Source: UBA8529 sp964390565
Lineage (GTDB): Bacteria; Bacteroidota; Bacteroidia; Bacteroidales; Tenuifilaceae
Reading direction: 5' to 3'
NCBI GenBank assembly: GCA_964390565.1
Contig: CAYMII010000004.1
Coordinates: forward strand, 62,001-126,000
DNA length: 64,000 bases
This document shows positions 34,448-43,365 of this stretch, one piece after another. A program made the position numbers and the translations under genes. The notes beneath the pieces are model-generated. The model had not been told where the DNA came from and did not search any database. It saw nothing but the letters and a program-made list of their open reading frames with translations. Each line of letters starts with the position of its first letter. Position 1 is the first letter of the stretch.

Positions 34448-35026
34448 TTATATTTTTTTCTTTTTACTTTCTTTAAATTTATTTAGTTCAATCTCAATTT
34501 CTCTAGGTGTTGCATTACCAAATTTTTTAATCGAATTACAAAATAATTTATTACAGTAATTCAATTGCAAACCAATATGATAATCAATTTGTCCTTCAAC
34601 AATATCAGGTGAATTCCTATTGTTTCCAGCAATAATATATTCAATTATTGAGGTATGGAGTTGTAAATAAAATTGGTCTATTAAAGATTGTTTCCCAAAT
34701 CCAAATGGAAAAAATAAACAATTACTTTTAGTAAGCCTATTAATCAAAAGATTTGCTGTCACAATTGATGATACAATTTTTGATTTGGTTTGGGGAGTAT
34801 CAATAATTTGTTGAGTCTCTGAATTTATATTGTCATTACAATCCTTTGCTTTATCAGCTAATTGTCTTTGAATTAAAGAAATCATCTGAAAGCGAACATT
34901 TATAAATGCTACAAACAAAGCGATTGCTGAAATAATTATAGGAAGATAATCATGAAGTTTAGCACTTGAATAATAGAAATCTCCACTTTGAAAATTAATA
35001 TCAATAAGCAAAATCATAATTCTCAA
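34448..35026 (-). CDS. Hypothetical membrane-anchored protein (192 aa)
   Basis: The family is not recognised. One hydrophobic segment near residues 27-45 (YLPIIISAIALFVAFI) is followed by a helical soluble domain with many polar residues and a basic C-terminus (FKESKKKKI). It is strongly AT-rich in codon choice, more so than the neighbouring housekeeping genes. It lies in a patch with a BRO-family gene and repeat-rich spacers, so it may be accessory. Confidence 0.58.
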   Translation of the reverse strand: MRIMILLIDINFQSGDFYYSSAKLHDYLPIIISAIALFVAFINVRFQMISLIQRQLADKAKDCNDNINSETQQIIDTPQTKSKIVSSIVTANLLINRLTKSNCLFFPFGFGKQSLIDQFYLQLHTSIIEYIIAGNNRNSPDIVEGQIDYHIGLQLNYCNKLFCNSIKKFGNATPREIEIELNKFKESKKKKI

Positions 35027-35451
35027 ATTTTTAATTTAGAAATCATCCTTTTTCCAATACATTTTCTTATCAGGGTAGCACTTTCTTAAATTGCAGCCAA
35101 CTTATTTATATGTCCAGTTTTATAAAACCTATCAACTACAGCTAGCGCGGATTTGCAATCGTCCGTAGGGAACTCGGTTTAGCCAATCCGTGTCTCTTCA
35201 ATATTTGTTTAATATGAACCGCGCCATTTTTGTTACCTAAAGGTATCGCTTTTTGTTTAACATCTTCATCACGAAACTTTATGTTTATCAACATTAAATC
35301 AAGAATATCAACCATATAGCTGTTTAACTTTTACGGTTTTCCCTACCAACCCTCATCAACAACCATCCTGTTTTTCTGTAGGCCTTAATTCATAGGCATT
35401 TTAAAGCCCATTTTCGGGGCTTTTGGCGTTCGCATTTGCAGTATGGTTATT
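35027..35451. other. Repeat-like spacer with possible remnant ORF
   Basis: About 425 bp between two minus-strand genes. It contains an inverted repeat (CGGATTTGC at 35148 with GCCAATCCG near 35183) and a 57-codon minus-strand ORF (35142-35315). It could be the edge of a decayed mobile element; no transposase is recognisable. Confidence 0.45.
35142..35315 (-). CDS. Doubtful small ORF (57 aa)
   Basis: It encodes MVDILDLMLINIKFRDEDVK as its start and ends GLAKPSSLRTIANPR. The N-terminal two-thirds look protein-like, but the last 15 codons coincide with the inverted repeat of the spacer. It could be a small gene, a truncated remnant, or chance. Confidence 0.25.
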   Translation of the reverse strand: MVDILDLMLINIKFRDEDVKQKAIPLGNKNGAVHIKQILKRHGLAKPSSLRTIANPR

Positions 35452-36300
35452 TTATTGTTTACCCTTTTTATTGCTAATCCTCTTTTTCTCTTCGGTTGGT
35501 GGTAAAAAGTTCTCGCCAGTTACTACTTTTTTCCCAGTTTTGGCCTCCAGTGCAATACGGGCATTCTTGGCAATAGCGCCACCTTTCTTACCGGCAATTG
35601 CATTCTTTGCTACCCCTTTTGCTTTTTCAACTTCTGCTATTTGGCGAGTGGAGAGCTCTGCTAGGGCTGTGAAAATTAGCTCGGCTTCGCTCATATGATC
35701 TCTCAAGTTTTGGGTTTTAAGCCCTTTTATCTTCTTGTGCCCCTGAACGGTTAAGCCAGTCCACTCATGATGGATTATGTTGGTTAGAAAAGCAAACTCA
35801 TCCGATTTGGTAACACCACTTTTCTGCCAGTAATCGGTTAGCTTATTTCGGGTTTCCTGCCCTGTCATTCGCTGCTGAATCCATTTCTCGCTACGCCCTA
35901 ACTTTTGCCAGTTTTCTCGTGCTCTATCGAGACTTTGCTCTGGGTCGGAAAGCTCCTGCATGCGTTCATATCCAACTTTTGCTAGCCATTGCTTGAAGGG
36001 TTCTGCTTTAGGGGAAGGAATGGATTGAATTATACGGAATATGTGTTTGGCATTTCCTGCTAGTGTTTTACGATTCTTACCATTCGTGAGCATTTCTATC
36101 TGGGGACAATTTGTCCCTATGTAGGTTCCTAGTTCAGCATCTCTCTTTCGAAGTTTCTTCAAATAATCTGTAGGATTAATTGAGTCTGTCAAAGCACCAA
36201 CAATATCTACAATAGAGAAAAACCAAGTTTCAGTTGCCTCATCATAAAAACGACGAACTGTTTTATTCTCAAATTCGGCTAATGATGTTTTATTGACCAT
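35452..36300 (-). CDS. BRO-family, N-terminal antirepressor domain protein (DinD-like)
   Basis: The 282-aa protein has a Bro-N domain at about residues 10-110: RRFYDEATETWFFSIVDIVG, PTDYLKKLRKRD, and FRIIQSIPSPKAEPFKQWLA. A conserved middle follows with RMTGQETRNKLTDYW, FLTNIIHHEWTGLT and GLKTQNLRDHMSEAEL, as in DinD (DNA-damage-inducible protein D), and a Lys/Ala/Gly-rich tail (GVAKNAIAGKKGGAIAKNAR). Bro-N proteins are DNA-binding and spread by phages and mobile elements; E. coli DinD is a LexA-regulated inhibitor of RecA activity. No other phage gene is near. Confidence 0.82.
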   Translation of the reverse strand: MVNKTSLAEFENKTVRRFYDEATETWFFSIVDIVGALTDSINPTDYLKKLRKRDAELGTYIGTNCPQIEMLTNGKNRKTLAGNAKHIFRIIQSIPSPKAEPFKQWLAKVGYERMQELSDPEQSLDRARENWQKLGRSEKWIQQRMTGQETRNKLTDYWQKSGVTKSDEFAFLTNIIHHEWTGLTVQGHKKIKGLKTQNLRDHMSEAELIFTALAELSTRQIAEVEKAKGVAKNAIAGKKGGAIAKNARIALEAKTGKKVVTGENFLPPTEEKKRISNKKGKQ

Positions 36301-36458
36301 ACTTTAATGTGTATTATGAATGCTTAAATTATAAATCATTGAAATTCTAATTACGAAAGGCGAAATCTAAAATATATTGTCCTTTGATTCAAGGTATTTG
36401 CTTGCTCTAAATTTACTTTTTTTGATTTTTGTAAAATACTAAAACTTCATTTTTTATT

Positions 36459-36466
36459 TATATTTG
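36459..36466 (+). promoter_or_regulatory. Candidate -7 element, distal dcw promoter
   Basis: TATATTTG is a perfect TAnnTTTG, about 200 bp before mraZ. It overlaps the first arm of the TTGTTAGC inverted repeat, which could be an operator. TTTG at 36428 is too far (27 bp) to be a canonical -33. Confidence 0.4.
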
Positions 36467-36583
36467 TTAGCAACTACCCAAAAGCTAACAATTACTTGTA
36501 TATACCTCCACCCTTCAAATTTATTGATATTTCCTTGGATTCATATGTTAATAAACCTGCAAACCCACAAAAAAGTTATCAAC

Positions 36584-36623
36584 AAAGTGGTAAAAAGTGG
36601 GAGAATGTGGTTTGAAGTGGGAA
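36584..36623 (+). promoter_or_regulatory. MraZ operator: four GTGG boxes at 10-bp period
   Basis: Four tandem units, AAAGTGGTAA, AAAGTGGGAG, AATGTGGTTT and GAAGTGGGAA, place GTGG at 36587, 36597, 36607 and 36617, exactly one helical turn apart. MraZ proteins bind such direct repeats to autoregulate the dcw cluster. TTTG at 36611 followed 16 bp later by TATATTTT at 36631 could be a promoter overlapping the boxes, which suits repression. Confidence 0.85.
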
Positions 36624-36662
36624 TTTTATATATATTTTTACCTTTTGAAAATATACTTGATA

Positions 36663-37127
36663 ATGACATCATTTGTAGGCGATTATGGTTGTAAGGTTGA
36701 CGAGAAGGGACGAGTGCTCTTCCCCGCCGCCTTTAAGAAGCAGATAGCATCTGCCTCGCCCGATCGCTTTGTGGTTAAAAAGGATATTTTCGAGAGCTGC
36801 CTGGTGCTGTTCCCCATGGAGGAGTGGGAGCGCCAGAATACGCTTATCCGTAAAAACACAAACCCTTACAACAAGGAGCACAACAGGTTTTTGCGCGAGT
36901 TCTACCGCGGTACCGCCGAGGTTACGCTCGATTCGAGCGGCAGGTTGCTTATCCCAAAACGTTTACTCGAGTTGGTGGGCGCCGATAAAGACCTTGTGCT
37001 AGCCGGGATGGACGGCAAGATTGAGATTTGGGCAAAGGATAAGTACGAAGGCGTACGTTCGGGTGAGGATGAGTTTGCGCAGCTGGCTGAGAAAATTATG
37101 GGTTCATCGATTATACAGGATGAGTAA
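36663..37127 (+). CDS. mraZ: Transcriptional regulator MraZ
   Basis: From this ATG the product is 154 aa, the normal MraZ length. It contains two SpoVT/AbrB-type halves: DYGCKVDEKGRVLFPAAFKK near residue 7 and AEVTLDSSGRLLIPKRLLEL near 80, each with the DxxGR/L(I/F)P motif. MraZ is a ring-forming DNA-binding repressor of its own operon; its GTGG boxes lie just upstream. A longer in-frame start at 36597 lies inside the operator and is rejected. The stop overlaps the rsmH start by one base. Confidence 0.95.
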   Translation: MTSFVGDYGCKVDEKGRVLFPAAFKKQIASASPDRFVVKKDIFESCLVLFPMEEWERQNTLIRKNTNPYNKEHNRFLREFYRGTAEVTLDSSGRLLIPKRLLELVGADKDLVLAGMDGKIEIWAKDKYEGVRSGEDEFAQLAEKIMGSSIIQDE

Positions 37128-38023
37128 TGGCCTACCACGTACCGGTTCTGCTTCGCGAAAGCATAGATGGGCTTGACATAAAGCCCAACGGAGTCTATGT
37201 CGACCTCACTTTTGGTGGGGGAGGTCATTCCACCGAAATACTCAAACATCTTAGCAAGGGCAAGCTTTTCGCGTTCGATCAGGACGAGGAGGCGCTTGCA
37301 AATGCCATCGACGATAAGCGCTTTACGCTTATCCGTGGCAACTTCAGGTTCTTTAGGAATTTTCTTCGCTACCATGGCATCCGCGAGGTGGATGGTATTC
37401 TTGCCGATTTGGGCGTTTCGTCACACCATTTCGATAGCCCCGAGCGTGGCTTCTCGTTCCGTTTTGAGGGTCCGCTGGATATGCGCATGAACCAGAAGAG
37501 CAAGAAATCGGCTAAGCATGTGGTGAACGAGTACGCCGCCGACGATTTGGCTAGGGTTTTTACCCTTTACGGCGAGTTGCAAAACGCAAAACGTTTGGCT
37601 AACGCCATTTGCCAATCGCGCAGTGGTAAAAAAATCGAAACGGTTGAGCAGCTGTACGAGCTGTTAAAGCCCATGTTCCCCTTTAACCAGCAGAACAAGA
37701 TGCTGGCGCAGTTGTTTCAGGCAATCCGTATCGAGGTAAACCAGGAGATGTTTGTGCTTGAGCGGATGCTCATCAACGCTACCAAATGCCTTAAAACGGA
37801 TGGAAGGTTGGTGATTATCGCGTACCACTCGCTCGAGGATAGGCTGGTGAAGAATTACATGCGCTCGGGCAACTTCGAGGGCGATGTGGAGAAAGATTTT
37901 TACGGCAATGTGTCGTCGCCATACGAGCTGGTGAACCGCAAGGTGATAGTTCCCTCCGATGAGGAGATTAAGATAAATAGTCGCGCGCGTAGCGCAAAGC
38001 TGAGAATTGGTAAGAAGGTATGA
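37127..38023 (+). CDS. rsmH: 16S rRNA (cytosine1402-N4)-methyltransferase RsmH (MraW)
   Basis: The 298-aa protein is the canonical dcw RsmH: VDLTFGGGGHSTEIL near residue 23 (SAM-binding), LADLGVSSHHFDSPERGFSF near 95, QAIRIEVNQEMF near 197, YHSLEDRLVKNYM near 231, and C-terminal NSRARSAKLR. It methylates N4 of C1402 in the ribosomal P site. It overlaps mraZ by 1 bp and the ftsL-like gene by 4 bp. A second, longer paralogue is encoded at 8509. Confidence 0.95.
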   Translation: MAYHVPVLLRESIDGLDIKPNGVYVDLTFGGGGHSTEILKHLSKGKLFAFDQDEEALANAIDDKRFTLIRGNFRFFRNFLRYHGIREVDGILADLGVSSHHFDSPERGFSFRFEGPLDMRMNQKSKKSAKHVVNEYAADDLARVFTLYGELQNAKRLANAICQSRSGKKIETVEQLYELLKPMFPFNQQNKMLAQLFQAIRIEVNQEMFVLERMLINATKCLKTDGRLVIIAYHSLEDRLVKNYMRSGNFEGDVEKDFYGNVSSPYELVNRKVIVPSDEEIKINSRARSAKLRIGKKV

Positions 38024-38403
38024 GCCAAAAAGACGAAACGGTAGAGTTTATCGAGGAGAAACCCGAAAAGACTGATAAATCCAAGGATAAGAAATCGAGC
38101 CTTGGGGTAAGGGATTTTTTAACGGGCAGCATTCTCACCACCGAAACGGTATCGAAACAGTTTCCTTATATCCTGTTTCTTGCGTTTTTGGCGGTTTTCT
38201 ACATCGGGAATCGCTACAGGTACGAGAAGCTGGTGAAGAAGGAGAAGAAGATGCAGATTGAGGTTCGTAACCTTAGGGCCGAGTCCATCACTACCGCATC
38301 GCAGCTGATGTTCATTAGTAAGCAATCGGAGGTGGCAAGGCTTTGCGACGAGAGGGGTTTGGGGTTGAAGGAGAGTGTGGTTCCTCCGAGGAAGATTAAG
38401 TGA
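38020..38403 (+). CDS. ftsL: FtsL-like septum protein
   Basis: The 127-aa protein has a charged cytoplasmic N-terminus (1-45), one membrane helix (about 46-65, PYILFLAFLAVFYIGN) and a periplasmic heptad-like coiled coil. It has the size, topology and position of FtsL. FtsL joins FtsB and FtsQ in the divisome and activates FtsWI; sequence conservation in this family is low, so the call leans on topology and context. It starts within the rsmH stop (ATGA overlap). Confidence 0.85.
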   Translation: MSQKDETVEFIEEKPEKTDKSKDKKSSLGVRDFLTGSILTTETVSKQFPYILFLAFLAVFYIGNRYRYEKLVKKEKKMQIEVRNLRAESITTASQLMFISKQSEVARLCDERGLGLKESVVPPRKIK

Positions 38404-38521
38404 TTTGAAGATTTGAAAATTGGTCAATTTGACAATGAGGCAAGTTGAAAAGTTGACAAGTTAATAAGCAGTAATAGTCTGATGTCTAGAGTCTAGCATC
38501 TGATGTCTGAAATAAAAAAGA
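38404..38521 (+). repeat. Low-complexity intergenic repeat between ftsL and ftsI
   Basis: It holds GATTTGAAGATTTGAAAATTG, aagttgaaaagttgacaag and a doubled CTGATGTCT around tctagagtctag. No ORF. It interrupts an otherwise overlapping gene order and shares motifs with other repeats of the window. Confidence 0.55.
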
Positions 38522-40639
38522 ATGTCGATTAAGAAGGAGATATTAGTTCGGGTGGCGTTGGTGTACTTAATATTTGTACTCCTTGGCTTGGCTATTATCA
38601 CCAAGATAATTTACATACAGGTGGTTGAGGGTGGAAAGTGGCGCGAGATGGCAAAAACCATTACTTACAAGGATATTACCATTGAGCCAAACCGTGGCGA
38701 TATCTACTCACGCGATGGACGCGTGTTGGCCACATCGGTTCCCTACTTCGAAATTCGCATGGACCTTAAAGCCGCAGGCCTTACCAACGAGGTTTTCTTC
38801 GAGAAAGTTGATTCGCTTGCATTATGCCTATCGAAGTTCTACGGCGATAAATCGGCTAAAGCTTATCGTTCCGAGTTGGTGAATGCACGCAAATCGGGTC
38901 GTAATCGAAGGTATTTCCCCATTGGCGATAGGGAGATCAACTACGTTGAGCTGCAAAAGGTGAAAAAATTCCCGCTATTCCGCATGGGATTGAATAAAGG
39001 TGGATTTATTCCTGTTCAGGTTAACCGTAGGATATTGCCTCACCAAAACCTAGCACAGCGTACCATTGGCACTGTTAACGATGGTGGCGTTGCGGTTGGT
39101 ATCGAGGGTGCTTATAACTATGCCCTTAAGGGTAAGGCGGGTATCAGCCTGCTACAGCGCGTTCCGGGTAACACTTGGATTGATGTGAATAGCCCCAATC
39201 AGGTCGACCCTGAGGATGGACTCGATGTGGTTACAACCATCGATGTTGATTTACAAGATTTGGCAGAAAATGCGTTACATAAACAGCTCGAAAAACATGG
39301 TGCTGGCTGGGGAACAGTTATTTTAATGGAGGTGAAAACTGGCGAGATTAAAGCCATTGCCAACCTTAAGCGCGATGAGGATGGCGTTTACTCCGAGGCT
39401 TATAACTACGCCATTGGCGAAAGCGCCGAGCCGGGCTCAACATTCAAAACAGCTGCGCTAATATGTCTTTTAGAAGATGGATATGTAAATCTTGAAGATG
39501 TTGTAAATACTGGGAAAGGGAAATTGCAAATTTTCAATCATACCCTTACCGACTCACACGAGGAGGGATATGGAAAGATAACAGTTCGTCAGGTTTTTGA
39601 AGTGTCATCAAACGTTGGTGTGGCTAAACTGATGCTACAAAACTATAGGGGTAAAGAGAAGGATTTTATCGATAGGCTTTACAAAATGAAGCTAAATCAG
39701 CCCGTAGGGCTTGAGATAGATGGTGAAGTTGCACCTTATATTAAGTATCCCGGTGATAAGTATTGGTCGGGACTTTCGCTACCTCAGATGAGCATTGGTT
39801 ACGAGGTAAAGCTAACGCCACTTCAGATATTAACCTTTTACAATGCTATAGCCAACGATGGAACCATGGTAAAACCACATCTTATAAAGGCGTTGGTAAA
39901 TCATGGCGAGACCATCCAAACTTTTGGAACCGAAGTGCTATGCTCATCAATCTGCTCAAGTTCAACACTTGAAAAGGTTCGCGATGTGCTCGAAGGCGTT
40001 GTAAGGGTTGGAACTGCAAAGAATTTAAGTAATAATCGATATAAGATTGCCGGAAAAACAGGAACTGCACAGGTTGCAAAGGGTAAGAAGGGTTACAAGA
40101 GCGGCGGTGTAAGCTACAGGGCTTCGTTTGCGGGCTACTTCCCAGCCGATGATCCAAAGTACTCGTGTATTGTGGTGGTTAACTCGCCATCAAAGAGCGT
40201 TTACTACGGCAACGTGGTGGCAGGGCCAATTTTTAAGGAGATATCCGATAAGGTTTATGCAACTAGCAAGGAGTGGTACAAAACTGTTGATGATGATGCT
40301 GAATTGACCGATATGCCTGCATCAAAGGGCGGTCATAAGCAGCAAATCGAGGAGGTTTTAGACGAGCTGGATATACCCATGAAGGATAAAACCAAAAAAT
40401 CGAACTGGGTTTCGGTTATCCGTACCGACGAGGATTTGGAGCTAAACGATAAGAATGTAATTAAAAACCTTGTTCCCGATGTTAAGGGGATGTGTCTGAA
40501 AGATGCAATTTTCCTACTTGAGAACGCTGGTTTACGAGTAAATATTAAAGGTAAAGGGGTTGTAAAAAGTCAATCGATTGACCCAGGAAGTAAGGCTAAT
40601 CGCGGACAGAGTATAACCATTGAAATGGGCTTAAGCTAA
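38522..40639 (+). CDS. ftsI: Penicillin-binding protein, FtsI/SpoVD type with PASTA domain
   Basis: The 705-aa protein has one N-terminal membrane helix (about residues 10-30), a class B PBP dimerisation region with EPNRGDIYSRDGRVLATS near 57, and a transpeptidase domain with SxxK in PGSTFKTAAL (Ser near 305), SSN near 360 and KTGTAQ near 511. A C-terminal PASTA domain (about 645-705, VPDVKGMCLKDAIFLLENAG) follows. It crosslinks septal peptidoglycan with FtsW. The stop overlaps the murE start by 1 bp. The PASTA ending is of the SpoVD/PBP2X kind common in this phylum. Confidence 0.94.
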   Translation: MSIKKEILVRVALVYLIFVLLGLAIITKIIYIQVVEGGKWREMAKTITYKDITIEPNRGDIYSRDGRVLATSVPYFEIRMDLKAAGLTNEVFFEKVDSLALCLSKFYGDKSAKAYRSELVNARKSGRNRRYFPIGDREINYVELQKVKKFPLFRMGLNKGGFIPVQVNRRILPHQNLAQRTIGTVNDGGVAVGIEGAYNYALKGKAGISLLQRVPGNTWIDVNSPNQVDPEDGLDVVTTIDVDLQDLAENALHKQLEKHGAGWGTVILMEVKTGEIKAIANLKRDEDGVYSEAYNYAIGESAEPGSTFKTAALICLLEDGYVNLEDVVNTGKGKLQIFNHTLTDSHEEGYGKITVRQVFEVSSNVGVAKLMLQNYRGKEKDFIDRLYKMKLNQPVGLEIDGEVAPYIKYPGDKYWSGLSLPQMSIGYEVKLTPLQILTFYNAIANDGTMVKPHLIKALVNHGETIQTFGTEVLCSSICSSSTLEKVRDVLEGVVRVGTAKNLSNNRYKIAGKTGTAQVAKGKKGYKSGGVSYRASFAGYFPADDPKYSCIVVVNSPSKSVYYGNVVAGPIFKEISDKVYATSKEWYKTVDDDAELTDMPASKGGHKQQIEEVLDELDIPMKDKTKKSNWVSVIRTDEDLELNDKNVIKNLVPDVKGMCLKDAIFLLENAGLRVNIKGKGVVKSQSIDPGSKANRGQSITIEMGLS

Positions 40640-42096
40640 TGAAGAAATTAGGACAAATACTATCGGACAACGATGCATTGGAGGTTAAGGGAACCCTCGA
40701 TGTGGTGGTGAATGATATTACCTTCGACTCGCGTCAGGTAAAGCAGGGTTCGTGCTTTGTTGCCGTTAAGGGCACCCAAGCCGATGGTCATGGTTATATT
40801 GATAAAGCCGTTGAACTTGGTGCAAAATCAATAGTTTGTGAGGTGATGCCCGAGAAAGAGGCTAAAGGCGTAACCTACGTTAAGGTTAAAGATACCACTG
40901 AGATTCTAGGTTTAATGGCCACTTCGTTCTACGATAACCCATCGGAGAAGCTCAAATTGGTTGGAATTACTGGAACAAATGGAAAGACTACAACTGTAAC
41001 GCTATTATATAGACTGTTCAATAATCTTGGGTTTAAATCGGGATTGCTATCAACGGTTGTGAATTTCATCGGTAACGAGGAGGTTCCTGCTACGCATACC
41101 ACTCCCGATGCCATTCAGCTCAATAAGCTGCTTGCGCAGATGGTTGAAGCAGGTTGTACCCATTGCTTTATGGAGGTTAGCTCGCACGCTATAGTTCAAA
41201 ATCGTATTGCAGGGTTGAAGTTTGCTGGTGGGCTGTTCTCAAATATCACACACGATCATCTTGATTATCATAAGACATTCGAGGAGTACCTAAAGGCAAA
41301 GAAACGTTTCTTCGATGAGCTACCATCCAATGCTTTTGCGCTTATCAATATTGATGATCGTAACGGAAGGGTGATGGTTCAGAATACGCAAGCCAAGGTG
41401 AATAGCTACTCCTTGCGGAGTATGGCCAACTTCAAGTGCAAGGTTATTGAGAACCATTTCGATGGCATGCTCCTAAATATCGATAATATCGAGGTTTGGA
41501 CTCGCCTAGTTGGAGGTTTTAACGCTTACAACCTATTGGCTATCTACTCTGCAGCGCGTTTGCTTGGGGTTGAGAGAGATGTTGTGCTAACTGAGCTTAG
41601 CAGCATGTCGGCCGTTTCGGGTCGTTTTGAGCATATGAAATCGCCCAAGGGCATCAACGTGGTGGTTGACTACGCACACACCCCCGATGCTTTGCAGAAT
41701 GTAATTGATACAATTAATGAGATACGCGAGCCCAATAACAAGCTGATTTCGGTTGTTGGGGCTGGCGGTAACCGCGATAAAACCAAGCGTCCAGTAATGG
41801 CAAAGGTTGCCGTTGAGGGAAGCGGAATGGTTGTACTTACTTCGGATAACCCAAGGTTTGAGGAGCCAGAGGATATCCTGAATGATATGAAGGCTGGCGT
41901 TGAACCATCGATGGTTGGCAAAGTGCTTACCATAGTTGATAGGCGCGAGGCTATACGAACTGCTTACATGCTTGCAAACCCCGGCGATATTGTGCTAGTG
42001 GCTGGCAAAGGGCATGAGAACTACCAAGAGATTAAGGGTGTTAAGCACCATTTTGATGATAAAGAAGTGATTCAAGAAATCTTTAATACTTTATAA
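40639..42096 (+). CDS. murE: UDP-MurNAc-L-Ala-D-Glu:meso-DAP ligase MurE
   Basis: The 485-aa Mur ligase has an N-terminal UDP-binding domain with FDSRQVKQGSCFVA near 29, GTNGKTTTVTLL P-loop near 112, MEVSSHAIVQNR near 178, and the DNPR motif near 402 (TSDNPRFEEPED). DNPR is the meso-diaminopimelate recognition sequence, so the peptidoglycan is predicted to be of the DAP type. It is cytoplasmic and ATP-dependent, adding the third stem residue. One base separates it from mraY. Confidence 0.95.
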   Translation: MKKLGQILSDNDALEVKGTLDVVVNDITFDSRQVKQGSCFVAVKGTQADGHGYIDKAVELGAKSIVCEVMPEKEAKGVTYVKVKDTTEILGLMATSFYDNPSEKLKLVGITGTNGKTTTVTLLYRLFNNLGFKSGLLSTVVNFIGNEEVPATHTTPDAIQLNKLLAQMVEAGCTHCFMEVSSHAIVQNRIAGLKFAGGLFSNITHDHLDYHKTFEEYLKAKKRFFDELPSNAFALINIDDRNGRVMVQNTQAKVNSYSLRSMANFKCKVIENHFDGMLLNIDNIEVWTRLVGGFNAYNLLAIYSAARLLGVERDVVLTELSSMSAVSGRFEHMKSPKGINVVVDYAHTPDALQNVIDTINEIREPNNKLISVVGAGGNRDKTKRPVMAKVAVEGSGMVVLTSDNPRFEEPEDILNDMKAGVEPSMVGKVLTIVDRREAIRTAYMLANPGDIVLVAGKGHENYQEIKGVKHHFDDKEVIQEIFNTL

Positions 42097-42097
42097 A

Positions 42098-43348
42098 ATG
42101 CTATACTTCTTATTCCAATACCTCGACATGGTCGATTTTCCCGGTGCAGGGATGTTCCAGTACATCTCGTTCCGCTCGGCAATGGCATTCATTTTCTCGT
42201 TAGCGTTTTCGCTACTTGTAGGTAAAAGGATAATTAGGTATCTGCAAAAACAGCAGATTGGCGAAGAGATTCGCGATCTTGGTCTCGAAGGGCAGATGCA
42301 AAAGAAGGGCACGCCTACCATGGGTGGTATTATCATCTTAATATCAACAATCCTTCCTGTATTGCTAATTGCCGATCTTTTGAACATCTACATCGTTATA
42401 ATGATTATTACTACCGTTTGGCTTGGTGCAGTTGGCTTTGCCGATGATTATATCAAAGTATTTAAGAAGAACAAGGAGGGACTTTCTGGTAGATTTAAGA
42501 TTCTAGGACAGATTTCATTGGGTCTTTTTGTTGGTTTAGCCATGTACATGAGCCCTAGCATTGTTATTAGGGAGCGAGTTACAAATCCAAGCGCTGCAAC
42601 ATCAACAGAAGTTGTGGTTGAGAAAGAGAACGCATCAAAAAAGCAGGTAACACTTGGGCCAAAAGAGAAGACAACAAAAACAACGATACCATTCTTCAAA
42701 AATAACGAGTTCGATTATAGTTATCTCATTCCTTTCAAGGGGAAGATAGGCAGCGTGTTAACTTGGGTAGTTTTTGTTATTGCTGTAATTCTTATTGTTA
42801 CAGCCGTTTCCAACGGAGCAAACCTCACCGATGGTATGGATGGTCTTGCCACGGGGGTCTCGGCAATTATTGCCACAACCCTCGGGATATTTGCTTACCT
42901 GGGTGGTAACGTTATCTACTCCGAGTACTTAAATATCATGTATATTCCAAGTACCGGTGAACTTGTAGTTTTCATGAGCGCATTTATCGGCGCAGCCGTT
43001 GGTTTCCTTTGGTATAACAGCTATCCCGCTCAGGTTTTCATGGGCGATACAGGCAGCTTAGCCATTGGGGGAATTATCGCTGTGTTCGCAATACTTATCC
43101 GCAAGGAGCTTTTAATACCAATCCTTTGCGGCATTTTCTTCGTCGAGAACCTTTCAGTGGTTATGCAAGTGAGCTACTTCAAGCATACCAAGAAGAAGTT
43201 TGGCGAAGGTCGACGAATTTTCTTGATGGCACCATTGCATCATCATTACCAAAAAAAGGGGTATCCCGAGCCAAAAATCGTTACACGATTCTGGATTGTG
43301 GCAATCCTACTTGCAGTAATAACAGTAGTTACATTAAAAATTCGCTAA
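42098..43348 (+). CDS. mraY: Phospho-MurNAc-pentapeptide transferase MraY
   Basis: The 416-aa integral membrane enzyme makes lipid I from UDP-MurNAc-pentapeptide and undecaprenyl phosphate. Key elements are KKGTPTMGGIIIL near 68, GFADDYIKV near 113 (catalytic Asp pair), NLTDGMDGLATG near 247, GDTGSLAIGG near 311, and LMAPLHHHYQKKG near 375 (His motif). Relative to E. coli it has an insertion of about 50 residues (about 160-210, with a polar AATSTEVVVEKENASKK stretch) before the FKGKIG segment, as in other Bacteroidota. Confidence 0.95.
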   Translation: MLYFLFQYLDMVDFPGAGMFQYISFRSAMAFIFSLAFSLLVGKRIIRYLQKQQIGEEIRDLGLEGQMQKKGTPTMGGIIILISTILPVLLIADLLNIYIVIMIITTVWLGAVGFADDYIKVFKKNKEGLSGRFKILGQISLGLFVGLAMYMSPSIVIRERVTNPSAATSTEVVVEKENASKKQVTLGPKEKTTKTTIPFFKNNEFDYSYLIPFKGKIGSVLTWVVFVIAVILIVTAVSNGANLTDGMDGLATGVSAIIATTLGIFAYLGGNVIYSEYLNIMYIPSTGELVVFMSAFIGAAVGFLWYNSYPAQVFMGDTGSLAIGGIIAVFAILIRKELLIPILCGIFFVENLSVVMQVSYFKHTKKKFGEGRRIFLMAPLHHHYQKKGYPEPKIVTRFWIVAILLAVITVVTLKIR

Positions 43349-43365
43349 TCTAATCAAACCAAAAC

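Larger units (their letters stand above)
36301..36662 (+). promoter_or_regulatory. Upstream region of the dcw cluster
   Basis: These 362 bp separate the divergent BRO-type gene from mraZ. They contain a perfect -7-like box (36459), an inverted repeat with 8-bp arms TTGTTAGC/GCTAACAA (36464-36491) directly at the predicted transcription start of that box, and the four MraZ boxes with a second promoter-like element nearer the start. No other gene is seen. Confidence 0.6.

Noticed and set aside
35423..35698. 91-codon plus-strand ORF
   Set aside because: Antisense to the C-terminal part of the BRO-family gene.
36464..36694. 76-codon ORF across the dcw promoter region
   Set aside because: It covers the MraZ boxes and overlaps mraZ in another frame.
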